NCBI GenBank assembly: GCA_019802505.1
Contig: JAFMOC010000007.1
Coordinates: 10,218,001 to 10,282,000, forward strand
DNA length: 64,000 nucleotides
From: Corydoras sp. C115
Taxonomy: Eukaryota > Chordata > Actinopteri > Siluriformes > Callichthyidae
Reading direction: 5' to 3'
In this document: positions 1 to 13,250 of the stretch, piece by piece
How positions within the stretch are numbered: the first letter of the stretch is position 1
Layout: each line of letters starts with the position of its first letter
Notes under the pieces: generated by a model
Seen by the model: only the letters and a program-made list of their open reading frames with translations
Told to the model about the DNA's origin: nothing
Database searches by the model: none
Translations under genes and position numbers: made by a program

Positions 1-149
1 ATGGACAAAAGTGTGCATTTTCTCTGTAGGTTTTGTTGTAATTCTGGTGTTATTGGGTTCTGGAGTTTTTTTGTAGTAATATTGCTGCAGTCTAGTTTCT
101 AATGTAATTAAAATTCTGGTGTGAATGCAGCAGTAGATGTGTGTGTGTG

Positions 150-184
<35 letters not shown>

Positions 185-1437
185 GGTCTAATATATCTTT
201 ATTCTCCAAGCAGCATAGTTGCAGTGATATCTCAGCAACATGAAACCATCTTAACATGTCTCATAAAAGAAAGACAGGGATGATAATAGTATACTAGTGA
301 CTGTTGAGTGTACAAATACCCATACAAATATCTAAACTGTGCATTCTCCCCACAGCAATGCATTTTCTCTTTTTTTCTGTCTTTGCTGTAGATTCTCACT
401 CATAGATGTTAAGCCTAGAGCTGTAAATTTCCATTATTATTTTCAGAGAGAGAGAGGATGTTTTTGAGTATGCCCGACCCTCCTGTGTTCAACTACAATG
501 TTCTCTACTGTCAGGCACACACAGTGATTATGAGACAGAGAAATTTTGCAGTTGGTGCTTTTTATTCTGCTCTGCAACTACGCATGTGAAAGGAAACTCA
601 GCATCAAAAAGATATGCAAATGGTCTTGCGGTTCGAAATCATGCAAAACCACATACATGACTGTTTCTCAGTTTCAGGGCCACTGCTTCTAAGGTTATCT
701 GCATGAAATAGACACACACATACGTATATACACAGATATCCAAGTCTCACTTCCTGTTAGTAAAACACAGCTTTTTATGTCTGAGCAATGCTTGCCTTCT
801 GTGTTTGTGAGAACACAAAGTACAATTTAGTCTTAAATGGGAGAAGTGTCCTTGTACATTGTTAATTTAAAACATTGCGATGCGGCTTTCCATACCAATG
901 TAATGTTTTAAATTTTCATTACTGTGAAATAAATACTGATGCATCTGTTTGACTTAAATTGAATGCACAATGCAGTAGAAAACATTTCTCTATCTCTCAC
1001 ACTCCCTCTCTGTCTCTCTCTGTAATTCTCTGTTGTTCTTTTTTCGTTCTACATTTTTGTGTTACTCTTTGTCTCTATCATTTGTTTTTTAACACTTCCT
1101 ATTCCATCCCTCATCTATCTATTCTTTACTCCTGTCTTTCTGCTGCTTTGTTGTATCACTGTCTCTCTTGTCTCTGATCTACCTTTGATCATCTGCAATC
1201 AAGAGAAACAGAGAAAGTGTTTTCTGCTGCTGTTTACTTTATTTGTAACTGCATAATGGATTTTTAAAAATCTGGTGTGATGCAAAAGGAAACGCCATTT
1301 CTTTGTATGACTGCACTGCACAAAGCCTCAGAGCAAAATAATAAAATAATAAAGGTAGATTTTAGTAGTGATGGCTGGATTAACACACTTTCTGAATTGG
1401 ATTTTGGATTGTGTCAGCCCTTGATTTTGTACTTTAT
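1..1437. other. Non-coding, no gene recognised
   Basis: AT-rich sequence with one GT array and a C/T-rich tract near 985-1180. The open frames here are low-complexity and lack coding character. Confidence 0.6.
138..184. repeat. (GT)n microsatellite
   Basis: GT repeats with one T interruption. Confidence 0.95.
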
Positions 1438-1457
1438 TATTCTCAGCACATAGTATA

Positions 1458-1549
<92 letters not shown>

Positions 1550-1564
1550 TATACTATGTGCTGA

Positions 1565-1648
<84 letters not shown>
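1438..1648. repeat. Palindromic (GT)n(TA)n(CA)n plus (TA)n
   Basis: tattctcagcacatagtata at 1438 is mirrored as its reverse complement ending at 1569. The arms run through (GT)9 and (AC)11 to a (TA)n centre. A further pure (TA)n follows to 1648. Confidence 0.95.
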
Positions 1649-1651
<3 letters not shown>

Positions 1652-2769
1652 CTCTCTGTGGACTGACTCAAGTCAGGAAACATGGTAACTGCAGTCGTAG
1701 TGTTACCTCCTGGTTAATGTAATGCCTGAGTACACCAGTGCTACTTCCTTTATCAGTTATTAGTGGTTCTTTTTTTGTCTAGACTGTCTATTTACACACA
1801 ATTCATTTCCGGATATGTCATTGCAAGTAAGTGTAAACGATAGCAATCAATGACTTTCAGGCAACTCTCATTAGATAAAGTGTTTCCAAAAAGATTAATA
1901 CAGGCTACCCAGGACCTCAGGGATAAGAACCATTTCTACTAAATGTCATATTTTTGTTATAATAGAGTGTTTCCAAGGCCTGAGGAATGGCCCTAGGTCA
2001 CATGAAAATTTACGTCACCAACAATGTCAAAATCTGTCAAGTACAGCACAATGGAGTGTTGTTCATCAACAGTATAATAAGGTAATACAATATGTTTTTA
2101 TTATTTTATAGGCATAAATGTACAGCACTGTACAGTATCACATTATTTAGCCTTGCTTTTTGAATGTTCTGTTCACAATATGGAGGTGGACTTGGGGTTT
2201 AAACTTCCAAACCTTTTAATAGATTTCATATATCTAAAGATCTTATAAATTGTACTGTTGCAGCAAATTATGAAAAGTCATGATATATAGAGCAATCAAA
2301 TAATAATAGCTGATTTTGTTGGTGGTGTACTGTTTAAGTGATGATTGTTAGTCTTTAATTGTCTGTGAAAATATTAGAATCCTAACATCCATAACGTCTT
2401 ATCTTGTCTTATATTGACTTATTTCTCCTATTCTCCTCATTTTTTAATATTATTTTTTATTAGATTTAATTTTTATCTGAACAAAATGTATTTATATGCC
2501 ATACACAGTTGTTTACAAAAAATATAAGTGGTATAAGTAAATGTGAAGTGGGTGGCCGTAACCCAGAAGTCCAAGGTTGCATTTCATTGCTTGGCCTCAA
2601 ATGTTGTAGATTTATTTGTGTGCTTTGTCCTGTAGCATGACCCAGTTTCAGTGAAATACATGGTTAACTCAATGGCTCAAATTGCATAGGTCCTGTGACT
2701 ACTAAACAAGCCAGTCATCCACAAGGGTGGTTGGCAATTGGTATAGTGTGTTTTGCTGAAATTGTGAAA

Positions 2770-2990
2770 TTTCTCCAGAAGTTGTGTGGTTTGTTCATAA
2801 AAGTAATAAAGTGATATATTCCTACTTTGCTTACACCCATCTGTGTAGTGAAACATACAGACAAAATGAACACACAGTGTAGGGTAGCCCTGTATACGGT
2901 GCTTTGCTTAAGGACAGCCATAATCCTTGGTAGGACCGGGAATCGAACCAGGGACATTCAGGTCACAGGGCTGGATCCCTAAAACATAAA
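2770..2990 (-). mobile_element. tRNA-derived SINE, second family, degenerate
   Basis: Read on the minus strand it has the B-box-like ggttcgattcccggtcc and atacagggctaccct, both shared with the copy at 32272. Ends are approximate. Confidence 0.55.
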
Positions 2991-3365
2991 CATGGACTGC
3001 TTTGTTCTGTCAATTCTTTCAAACAAGTGATACTTGTTTAGTTTTTTTTTTGTTAATTGAACTGGTAACTTAGGTCTGTAGAGCCTCTAATGTAGCTCTT
3101 ATTTTGAAGTTTCTTTTAACTCTTTTGAACAGAATGCTTTTTTTTTTTACTAGTGAATCATCTTTTTTTCACTATAGAATTATGATCTTTATACTGTTTA
3201 AAATGGCTTTGTAACACTTTCTAGACAGGCACTGTGGAAACACATGAATATCCAAGACTAGCACACTGCAGAAGTTTTTAATTTATAAAAGTGGTCACAT
3301 TTATTGATGATCACTTAATTAATGGCATGTTTTTTTGCAATATCTACCTGCCACTTGATTCATAC

Positions 3366-3620
3366 ATTCATTCATTATCTTCTTTTTAATCCTATAGAAG
3401 GGTTGCGGTGGAGTTTTCCATGCCCATTCAGAGGAGAACGTTCTATAACACGTTATAGGGGCAACTTAGAGCAGCAAATTTACCTTGAATTCATGTTCAT
3501 GGGTTGGTGCCCTGTCCTGGGTGTATCTGCCCATAGCCCGAAACGTTCTCCCCTGGATGGGCATGGGGACCCGCCACCGCAACCCTAGTAGAGGATAAAG
3601 CAGAAGATAATAAATGGATA
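3366..3620. mobile_element. SINE family A: two 3' ends in inverted orientation
   Basis: 3366-3465 is the reverse complement of the family A 3' end, and 3496-3620 is the same 3' end in + orientation. The heads are missing. Confidence 0.65.
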
Positions 3621-4082
3621 ATATAAAGGAAATTAAAATGATGGTAGAATATTTTTAATTAGTATTTTACCATTACTGAAATGTCTTATCAAAAATACTG
3701 TATGTAAAACATAATCTTTTTTTCCCAAAAAGTATATCCAATTTACTTGAAAGTATTAAATCACCAGATAATGAATTGGTTCTGGGTGAAAAAAAAACTG
3801 CACTGACTGTGCTTATGACTACACATATGACATTTTATGGGCTATATATGTTGACTATATATTTTTTGTTTTGTTGTGTACAAGTGTGCACATTCAAATT
3901 GATCTGAATGCAATATGAAAACATGATACATGAACGGTATTACGAAAAGCTGCATGTATCTACACAGGATGATGAATAAATGGTTAGTTATACACTATTA
4001 ATAATGGAAACATGTTAAATGTGCTTAAAGTTTTAAAATAATGTGCTAAGATAAGAAAAATAAACAAGTAAACCAAACCTAC

Positions 4083-4381
4083 GTCACTGTTTTGTTGCCA
4101 TGTGGATGTTTACTGCGCTTTAAACACTCGTGTATATCAGTTGTACTGTTGTGAAAAGCCCTCTCAACTGCAAATCTGACTGAGCACCACATTGTTGTGT
4201 TTCTGTGTGAAGTGCTCTCACACTTTAGATGCAAGCATGCCACTTGCGCTCTGGATGAATTCATGTTTTTGGTAGGGTGCCACCATTTTGTTGACTCGTT
4301 GACGCAAGTTATCCATATTAAATCCACATATTGTCATAATCGATTATGTCGACATAGTCGATGCATTGCCCCAGCCTATTT
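4083..4381 (-). mobile_element. hAT-type transposon fragment
   Basis: The minus strand matches the + copy at 15.6 kb: terminus taggctggggcaatgcatcg, then a coding piece like the BED-finger start of hAT proteins (WHPTK, FTQKHNN-like). It is truncated. Confidence 0.55.
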
Positions 4382-5068
4382 TTCAATAATTCCTTCATGC
4401 AAATAGGCCTGTCCAATTGACCATAAGGTAAAGTTAATGGTGTACTGATTATTTATTTATTCATTCATTTTTGTATGAGATATTTTAGCAAACCTCATAC
4501 AGGCAGAATGATAATTAAAGTTCTCTAAAAGAATTGGAATGACAGGGCCAATTTATTTCAGCTTTATCTGTACATTTTGATTATGAATTGATGCATGGGT
4601 ATGGGTTTTTCTACAAGCTGATATGCAGCATTTTAAATACATTTCTTTCTTATAAAAGTGTTTCTTTCTTATAACTGTTTTATGTTGGTGGGTTTAAACT
4701 GATTGATTCAGATCCATTCATCCTACTTTTAATGGATTAAGGTCAAGACTTTGTCCTGCTATTTCAAAACATAAACTTTATTCTAATTTGATTATTCTGT
4801 GATGGAATGACTTAGGGTCTTTATCTTGCTGCATGACACACATTCTGTTGAGGTGACAGACAGTTGTCCATACAATTTCTAGTATATTTCAGAATACATT
4901 GTTACATACAGATGGGATAAAATATTTATGGTAAGATGCAGTTTCTTTTTCTAAATGCAATGATCCTAATTTTAACCAAAACATCCATTTATGTCGCTTG
5001 CACCAATTAAACACTTTTTTCCAACCTTGTTTATGTGATTTTTAACAAACTGCAACTAGGTAGCATTA

Positions 5069-5975
5069 TACATTTACATTTACATTTAGTCATTTAGCAG
5101 ACGCTTTTATCCAAAGCAACTTACAAATGAGAACACCACAATTCAGAAGCCATGGAGAAAACCAAATATACTGTAAATTCATCAAACCTGATTGTTATTC
5201 GATGCTGCGGCCCCTCCCCCTTTTTTTTCTTTTCTCTACAACAGGTATTTGTTAAAGAGATGCGTCTTCAGTAGTTTCTTAAAACTGTTTAGTGATTCTG
5301 CCTTACGGACAGAGTTGGGAAGAACGTTCCACCATTTTGCAGTGGTGAACGCAACGGAGTGAGAATTAGCTCCTCGGTGAGGTGGAATCGCCAGGCGGCA
5401 ATCATCACTGGAGCGAAGTGAACGAGTCGGAGTGTATTTTGAAAAGATAGAGTAAAGGTAGGAGGGGGCAGATCCAGAAATGGTTCTGTATGCCAGAATC
5501 AGTGACTTGTACTGAATGCGAGCAGCTACAGGGAGCCAATGGAGGGAAGTGAGTAATGGAGTGACATGAGTTCGCTTGGGCTGGTTAAACACAAGTCGGG
5601 CTGCAGAGTTTTGAATTAGTTGAAGAGGCCTGATTGTGGAAGCTGGGATACCGGCAAGTAGCGCATTACAATAATCAAGCCGGGATAGGACTAGGGCTTG
5701 AACAAGCAGTTGAGCATGTTCAGTCAAAAAGGGTCTGATCTTCCTCATGTTGTAAAGAAGGAATCTACAGGAACGGGTGGTTTTGATAACATGATCAGAG
5801 AGTTTAAGGTGGGAGTCTGTTGTGAAACCAAGGTTCCGGACCGAATCGGTTGGGGAGATTGTGGAGATTTTGTTTATACTTTTTAAAGCACAGTGCATTT
5901 CTCCTAGCAACCGTCTCATGCACACATTCTTGTTCAGTGTTTTCCTGATGGTGGACACTCATTGAGAGTGGCCCC
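5069..5975 (-). mobile_element. L2-type LINE, 3' end with 240-codon reverse transcriptase C-terminus
   Basis: A 240-codon minus-strand reading frame (5958-5236) has the conserved LINE ORF2 tail: LVQALVLSRLDYCNALLAGI, LHWLPVAARIQYK, WWNVLPNSVRKA. A 3' UTR follows with the tail aaagcgtctgctaaatg and a terminal (atgtaa)n repeat at 5069-5090. The element is 5'-truncated, as LINE copies usually are. The frame is open across the retained part, which suggests a fairly young insertion. Confidence 0.85.
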
Positions 5976-7253
5976 CATGAAAGACTTTTAGAAGTTAGAA
6001 GTTGCCTGAGGTTCCTTTATGACCTGGGAGACTATTACATGTCTTGGTTAAGGTGTGATCATTGTGGGTCAACTTCTCCTGGGGCGAATAATAATGGTAT
6101 TGAATTGCCTTTACTTGTACAAAAGGACTGTGAATTGGAGGAGTCTCTTTAGAGACAGTTTTGTAACCTTTTTCAGCCCTCTCCTTCTGACGTCCTTACA
6201 AATCTTCTTTGTGCAATCTATGCTACACATTCACAAACTTGTATTGTGAAAATCAGATTTTGATTGTTTCCCACACACCCACACCAGACTGATGGGAAAA
6301 ACCCTGACATTAATTTTATTTATGAAGTATATGCTACTTTTATATGGTACTACTTCAACTTTCAGATATGAAATATTCGATAATTTTTCTCCATTCATTA
6401 GTGGTGTTGATCAGATTGTGAGTTGGAGGTGGGGTGAAGGAAACCATGGAGGTAATTTACTTGTCTTCCATGTGTTTTGACAATTGTGTCTGTATGTGTC
6501 AAGATTCCATAATAATCCAGCACAGACAGAATGAGCAAAAAAATGTATTTTATTAATAAACCTGGTAGTCATCTTAAGGCCACCCACAGGCGGTCTAGAC
6601 AGATGACACTATGAGTATGTGAAACGATGAGTGCTGCAGACTGCCAGCGGATGGAGCACCCGATTTAAGGTTTAGGGTGATGGCTGCTGATGATGTTCTA
6701 AAAGAACAAGAGAAACTGCACAGGTAAACTTAGAGAAGTTCTCACAAACACAGAAGGCAAATACTAAGAGAAAAGTAGAAAGAGTAGTGAACTGTGATCC
6801 AATGTGCCTAGTCTGGTAAGCAAGCAGCTTAAATAGAGGTGGGAGAGGTGAAGAGGAAAGATAAATGAAGCACAGGTTGAATTCTATCCCAAAGGCAGGA
6901 AGTTCAAAGATGTGTTGACGGGTGTAACAGTGTGTCTGTGCATAAACAAAATAAACCTCGAAGGTGAAAGTCTGAGTTGACATAAAGCTGTGTGTATATA
7001 TTTGTTTGAGTGTATGTGTTTATGCAGTAGGACTGATATTTAAATCAAGTTCGTTGCAAAGCGATGCATTGTTGGCAGCCAATACAAAGTGGTTTATATA
7101 TAACGTGTGACAGTTAAAGCACAGTGTTTTGCTGTATGTGTCCACAGCATTACGCATATCAATTAAATAGTTTTAATGACCAAGTCTGATATGTTTGTTT
7201 CATTTGTTTGATTTAGTTTCTTTGTCTAATTTTAGGACTTATGGTTATATTCA
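5976..7253. other. Unique-looking sequence, no gene recognised
   Basis: Neither a repeat family nor a protein was recognised. 6540-6980 is somewhat richer in G and C, but its reading frames resemble no known protein. Confidence 0.5.
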
Positions 7254-7607
7254 GGCAGCACGGTGGCTTAGTGGTTAACACGTTCGCCTCAGCTCTAGGG
7301 ATTCCCGGTTCGAATCCCAATCTGGGTGGAGTTTCCATGTTCTCCCCATGTCCATGTGGGTTTCCTCTGGGTTCTCTGGTTTCCTCCCAGAGTCCAAAAA
7401 CATGTATCAAGTCAATTGAATTCTCCAAATTGCCCCGTATAGAGTGTGTCTGTGTGAGTGAGTGTGTGCCCAGCGATAGATTGGCACCCTGTCCTGGGTG
7501 TATCTGCCCAGCGCCCGAGAAGTTCTCCGCTGGATGGGCATGAGGAACCCCCCCGCCCCCCCCCGCGACCCTAACAGAGGATAAAGCGGAAGATAATGGA
7601 TGGATGG
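7254..7607 (+). mobile_element. SINE family A copy with target duplication
   Basis: Has the A box TGGCTTAGTGG and the B box GGTTCGAATCC. The body contains tggagtttccatgttctccc and the tail gataaagcggaagataatgg. Direct repeats atggttatattca flank it (7241-7253 and 7608-7620). Confidence 0.85.
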
Positions 7608-8302
7608 ATGGTTATATTCATGCAGAAATATAGAAAATTCTAAATGGTTCCTAATCTTTTAAGAACTACTTTACTTATGACCCAAATCATCGATGCTTTG
7701 TGCTGTGTAAAGTTTTGTCAATTTTTGCACTTGTGAAGTAAAATTTGATAACAGACCATTTTTAAATCCCTAAGCTTATAGCGAATACATTATTGCAACC
7801 ATACTGAGATTTGAGCATTGTAATTAATTCACCAAGTCTTGTAAGAAAACTTTAGTTAATATAACTAGTTTTAGTTCATTGTTTTTTCTATATTTTCTTA
7901 AATCTTAGTTTTAGCCAAGAAGGGTAATAAGTCCTGGTCCATTATTCCAATTAGCTTTAACAGAAAGATATTGACTCTTGTTTTTAGTTTTAAACTTTAA
8001 ACTTGCCACTTGGCAATGTGATTATGTTTTCTGCAGATAGTGTAATCATCAATTAATGTGTTATTGGTTGCTTCTTAGTAGTTTATTATTATATTTGAAA
8101 AAGAAACTTTACTTAACTAACTGTACCATTTCAGTAACAATCAACCAAGGCTTTTAAAGGGAATGGCTTCTTTATGGTTCTAGTATATAAAGTTGTCCTC
8201 GAACAGAACGTTTTTTCACATTATAAATGAATTTTATATATACATACTGTATGTATATTTTTCATATTTTTTACATATTACATATTATATTTTTACATTT
8301 TA

Positions 8303-8845
8303 TATTTTCCCGGCTTGACTATTGTAATGCTCTGTTTGTTTGTCTCACAGCTTGCACAATTAGGCCTCTAGAACTAATTTAAATTTAAAACTCTGCAGCC
8401 CGACTTGTGTTTAACCAGTCCAAGCGAACTCATGTCACTTCACTAGTCATTTCTTTCCATTGGCTCCCTGTAGCTGCTCGCATTCAGTACAAGGCACTGA
8501 CTCTGGTCTAAAGGACATTTCTGGATCTGCCTCCTGTTACCTTCACTCTATTTTTTTCTAAATACACTCCAACTTGTTCACTATGTTCTAGTGATGAATG
8601 TCACCGAGGTGCTAATTCTCACTCCATTGCGTTCACCACTTCAAAATGATGGAACGATCTTCCCAACTATGTCCGTAAGGTGGAGTCACTTATTCAGGGG
8701 GGTGGGGTGCAGGATTGGATAATGATCAGGTATGATAACTCTACTGTACAGTGTAGCCGGGTTTTTCCTTAACTATTGACTTGTATTGTTCTCATTTGTA
8801 AGTCGCTTTGGATAAAAGCGTCTGCTAAATGTAAATGTAAATATA
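8303..8845 (+). mobile_element. L2-type LINE 3' fragment, degenerate
   Basis: The + strand carries the same C-terminal coding blocks as the 5.1-kb copy (cggcttgactattgtaatgc; ccattggctccctgtagctg), broken by stops. It ends in ttggataaaagcgtctgc and (taaatg)n at 8845. Confidence 0.8.
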
Positions 8846-9316
8846 TACTGTGTGTTACAAAACACATTACATTACACATACTGTACTCAGTTTAGTTTAA
8901 CCTGATTCAAAAAGCCTTCTGTATGTTCATGCTTATCATTTTTGTAATGTGTTTACTTCCATTTAGCAATAACATCAGAAGATTTACATTGGCATTCTCT
9001 CATTTTCATCACCTTCATTGCTGCCAAGATGTCATTGTCTTCAAAGTGCTTTGGCCAATGAATAAAGCGATGAGGAAGTTTTTCTTTGATAATCATGTTT
9101 ACACTTTATTAAGTTATATATAAAGCACTTTTTACAGTAGTGCATCAATTTAAATCAGATTGAAAAACAACCCAAAGAGCAGCCCCCCCACCCCCAAAAA
9201 ATATGAATGAATGAATAAATTAATTATTCCTTGACCTTTTATATGAAATAAACTATTTTACTGAGGTAGTCATATAGTGTCAAAAGGTGTTGATTAGTAA
9301 CCGTTTACTGGTTATA

Positions 9317-9532
9317 TCCATCCATCCATTATCTTCCGCTTTATCCTATATTAGGGTCGCGGGGGGGTTCCCCATGCCCATCCAGGGGAGAACGTTTCGG
9401 GTGCTGGGCAGATACACCCAGGACAGAGCGCCAATCTATCGCTGGGCACACACTCACTCACACAGACACGCACACATACACGCTCTATATGGGGCAATTT
9501 GGAGAACTCAATTGACTTGATCCATGTTTTGG
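9317..9532 (-). mobile_element. SINE family A, head-truncated
   Basis: Minus-strand 3' two-thirds of family A. It stops near the ccatgtttt block, before the tRNA head. Confidence 0.8.
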
Positions 9533-10794
9533 GATCACCAAACTTACTTCTAAATTGGTGCTCTGCTGCTTTACCTAACTAAACTGACTTTACCTTGATG
9601 GGTTTGTCACCACACTACTGCCTTAATTGTTTGAAGTGTTTATATGAAGTGATTTCTGTTATATGTGAAACATGGAAATGGATCACATTTACTCTACATG
9701 GATAAAAGTATGAGATTACACATTATACCTACATGGGCTTCATTGCCATCCAGGTGTGTTTGTCCCCCTTTGCAACTTTGATATCTTTTGGTCCTCTGTT
9801 TAAATTTTGTTTTACTTTAAGAAGGTCATCTTGAGGTCATCTACTGTCTCTAAACTAGTGGGTCATGCTCACAGAATCTGTTCTGATTCAACCAAATGCT
9901 GTTTAAAGTGATACATTTCGGTGCTTTGTATACGCCAGTCAGGTTCTTCCACACCCAACTATGCCTTTATGAACTTGTGTACTCGACAAGGTAATGCTGG
10001 AACAGAAATGCCTTTCCAAAATATTTTCAAGCTGAAAGCAAGTTGAAAGAATACAATTATGCAAAAAGAGGTTGCTTGCGAAACTAAAGCTTTTATTCAA
10101 ATTCTAATACAGATTTATTGCCATTAGATGTAACAGTTGAAGTCTGTTAGAAGACGATCATAATATACGATCATAATTCTTTTTTCATGTTTACTCACCA
10201 CTGTACAAATTGCTTTATTAATCATATTCATCTCATACTACGGTTATAATTCTATTTATGTATTTACTGTATGTACTTTTACTAAACAGTAATAAAGTAT
10301 AAATACTGATTTTAACAAAAATATATCACAATTATTCTCACCCCTTGAAGTGAATAGAATATCAAATATTCATAAACCACCTCTATGGCAACAAACTATT
10401 TTTAAAGCATGCCAGAGGGAAGCCTCTTCTTTAATCTAACCTGAGTAAGCACCTGGGTTTGCTAAATGTGACCTGAAATTGGAACTGTGTGTATGCTCAC
10501 ATGAGACAAAAATAAAGCATTTTCTCACTGAACACTTAAGACTGGTTTATAATATAGAGCTTGTTACCCACAAAAAAACTTTCTCTGGATATAAATTTAA
10601 TATTTCAAAGCAAGAAAAGTTATCAAATACATACATCTCATAGTTTTCAGTGTGTTTAATGGTTTGGCAAAATAATTTTTTTAAGAATCTCTTAATATAC
10701 AATACTGTGCAAAGGCTTTAGGCAGGTGTGAAAAATGCTGTAAATTAAGAATGCATTCAAAATAATAATTATAAATAATAATTGTTTATTTTTA

Positions 10795-11132
10795 GGGCGG
10801 CACGGTGGCTTAGTGGTTAGCACGTTCGCCTCTCAGCGCTAGGGATTCTCGGTTCGAATCCCCATCTGGGTGGAGTTTCCATGTTCTCCCCGTGTCCGCG
10901 TGGGTTTCCTCCAGGTTTCCTCCCACAGTCCAAAAACATGGATCAAGTTAATTAAGTTCTCTAAATTGCCCCATATAGAGTGTGTTTGAGTGTGTGAGTG
11001 TGTACCCAGCGATGGATTGGCGCCCTGTCCTGGGTGTATCTGCCCAGCGCCCGAGACGTTCTCCCCTGGATGGGCATGGGGAACCCCACCGCGACCCTAA
11101 TAGAGGATAAAGCGGGAGATAATGAATTAATG
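10795..11132 (+). mobile_element. SINE family A nested in the Tc1-like element
   Basis: Full head (GGCGGCACGGTGGCTTAGTGG less one base) and tail. Its 15-nt flanking repeats aattgtttattttta stand at 10780-10794 and 11133-11147. It is therefore younger than the transposon. Confidence 0.88.
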
Positions 11133-11447
11133 AATTGTTTATTTTTATCAATTTATATAGAAAAAGCTGAATCAAACCAATATTTGTTGTTACTACCCTT
11201 TGCCTTCAAACCAGCATCAATTCTTTTAGGTACATTAGCACAAAGTCAGGGATTTTGTATGATTATAGTGAGGTGTATGATCAACCAATAATACAAAACA
11301 GGTGCTAATGATCATCAATTTCACAAGTAGGTTGAAACACAGTCATTAAGTAAAACAGATGCAGCTGTGTAGCAGGCTTAAAACTAAGTGAGGAACAGCC
11401 AAACTCTGCTACCAGGTTGAGGTTGTGGTTGTCACAGGTCATACACC

Positions 11448-12408
11448 ATGGCAAGACTGAGCACAGCAACAAGACACAAGGTAGTTATACTGAATCAGCA
11501 AGGTTTCTCAGCAGACTAGGGTTTCTAGATGCGCTGTTCAAGCTGTTTTGAAGAAACACAAAGAAACGTTGAGGAATGTTGAGGATTGTATATGCAGTGG
11601 TCGGCCAAGGAAACTTAGTGCAGCAGATGCAAGTTTATTTTGGAGGATGTCCAGCCATGCCATCACCTCAGATCTGGCAGAAACCAATTGGACCCTGGTA
11701 CTCTACTGTCTGGAGAAGTCTGGTCAGAAGTGTTCTTCATGGAAGAGTTGCAGCCAAAATGTCATTCCGCCATCATGGAAACAAGGCCAAGAGACTCAAC
11801 TATGCATGAAAACAAAGGAACTGGGGTGCAGAAAAATAGCAGCAGGTGCTCCGGACTGATGAATCAAAATTTGAAATATTTGGCTGTAGCAGAAGGCAGT
11901 TTGTTCGCCGAAGGGCTGGAGAGTGGTACAATAATAAGTGTCTACAGGCAACGGTGAAACATGGTGGAGGTTCCTTGCAAAATTTCTCCAAATGAAGTTG
12001 GAGATTTGGTCAGAATAAATAGTATCCTCAATGCTGAGAAATACAGACAGATAATTATCCATCATGCAATACCATATGATTGCCCTAAAATTTATTCTGC
12101 AGCAGGACAACAACCCAAAGCATACAGATAATGTCATTATGAAATATAAAAATAAAAGAAGAAGAAGGAAGTCCTGGAAGTGATGGTGTGGCCCCCACGG
12201 AGCCCTGATCTCAAAATCATCTAGTCTGTCTGGAATTACATGAAGAGACAAAAGGATTTGAGAACGCCTGCAGCTACAGAAGATCTGTGGCTAGTTCTCC
12301 ATGATGTTTGGAACAACGTACCAGCTGAGTTCCTTCATAAACTGTGTGCAAGTGTACCTAGAAGAATTAATGCTGTTTTGAAGGCAAAGGGTGGTCACAC
12401 CAAATATT
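11448..12408 (+). pseudogene. Tc1-like transposase pseudogene
   Basis: ATG at 11448 opens MARLSTATRHKVVILNQQGF and hits TAG within 25 codons. Later blocks resemble Tc1 transposase (QQDNNPKHT near 12100; a C-terminus ending ggtcacaccaaatattaa). Multiple stops and shifts make it inactive. Confidence 0.75.
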
Positions 12409-12549
12409 AAATTTGATTTACATTTCTCTTCTGTTCAATCACTGAATTTTGTTAACTGATGAAACTATTAACACTTCCATTTTTGAAAGCATTCTTAGTT
12501 TACATCATTTTTTTACACCTGCCTATAACTTTTGCACAGTTCTGTATTA

Positions 12550-13250
12550 GAACCCAAAAGTTCTATTTTGGTCTCATCTCACCACAGAACTTTCTCCCAT
12601 GACTCCTCTGGATCATCCAAATGGTCATGGGCAAAGTTAAGACGGCCGGCACGTGTGCTGATTTAAGCAGGGGAACCATCCATCCATGCCATGCATGACT
12701 TTAAACTATGACGTCTTAGTGTATTACCTTGTAGTAACCTTGGAAACAGGGGTCCCAGGTCTCTTCAGGTCATTGACCAGCTCCTTCCGTGTAGTTCTGA
12801 GCTGATTCCTCACCTTTCTCAAAATCACTGATACACCACAAGGTGAGATCTTGCATGGAGCCTTAGCCCAGGGGAGACTGACAGTCATGTTTTAGCTACT
12901 TCCATTTTCTAATAATTGCTCCAACAGTTGATCTTTTTTAACCAAGCTGCTTGGAAATTGCCCCGTAGCCCTTTCCAGCCTTGTGGAGTTTAACAATTTT
13001 GTCTCTGATGTCTTTGGACAGCTCTTTGGCCATGTTATTAGTTGGAGTCTCACTAATTTTGTGGGGTGGACAGGTGTCTTTATGCAGCTAACGATCTCAA
13101 ATGGGTGCTTTTAATTTAGAATAATAAGTAGAGTGGTGGTGGAGTTTTTAGAGGTGTACTAACAGGTCTTTGAGGTCTATAATTTTTGCTGATTGACAGG
13201 TGTTAAAATACTTATTACCAGCAGTAACACACAAATAAACGCAGTAAATT
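12550..13250 (-). mobile_element. Tc1/mariner-like element, degenerate
   Basis: On the minus strand it reads like the N-terminal part of a fish Tc1-like transposase gene (gacatcagagacaaaattgt; ctggaaagggctacggggca). It directly follows the element ending at 12546. No intact frame. Confidence 0.65.

Larger units (their letters stand above)
10698..12546 (+). mobile_element. Tc1-like transposon with terminal inverted repeats
   Basis: The left end tactgtgcaaaggctttagg and the right end (reverse complement aactgtgcaaaagttatagg) form imperfect inverted repeats of about 60 nt. TA dinucleotides are at both ends. A family A SINE (10795-11132) is nested near the left repeat. Confidence 0.8.

Noticed and set aside
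1328..1722. Reading frames made of alternating Tyr-Ile, Cys-Val or Thr-His
   Set aside because: They are translations of (TA)n, (GT)n and (CA)n microsatellites.
4085..4406. Overlapping frames near 4.2 kb as a gene
   Set aside because: The sequence is the inverse of the hAT-like piece at 15.6 kb and is truncated.
7241..7543. Frames recurring in many places with GLWEETGEPRGNPRGHGENM-like or PPTVQKHGSKSIEFSKLPHI-like text
   Set aside because: They are both strands of the family A SINE. Recurrence follows the repeat, not a gene family.
10795..10870. Possible tRNA genes, since A and B boxes are present
   Set aside because: The heads belong to SINE copies. No acceptor stem or full cloverleaf was made out, and the same sequence recurs about 17 times with a SINE body.
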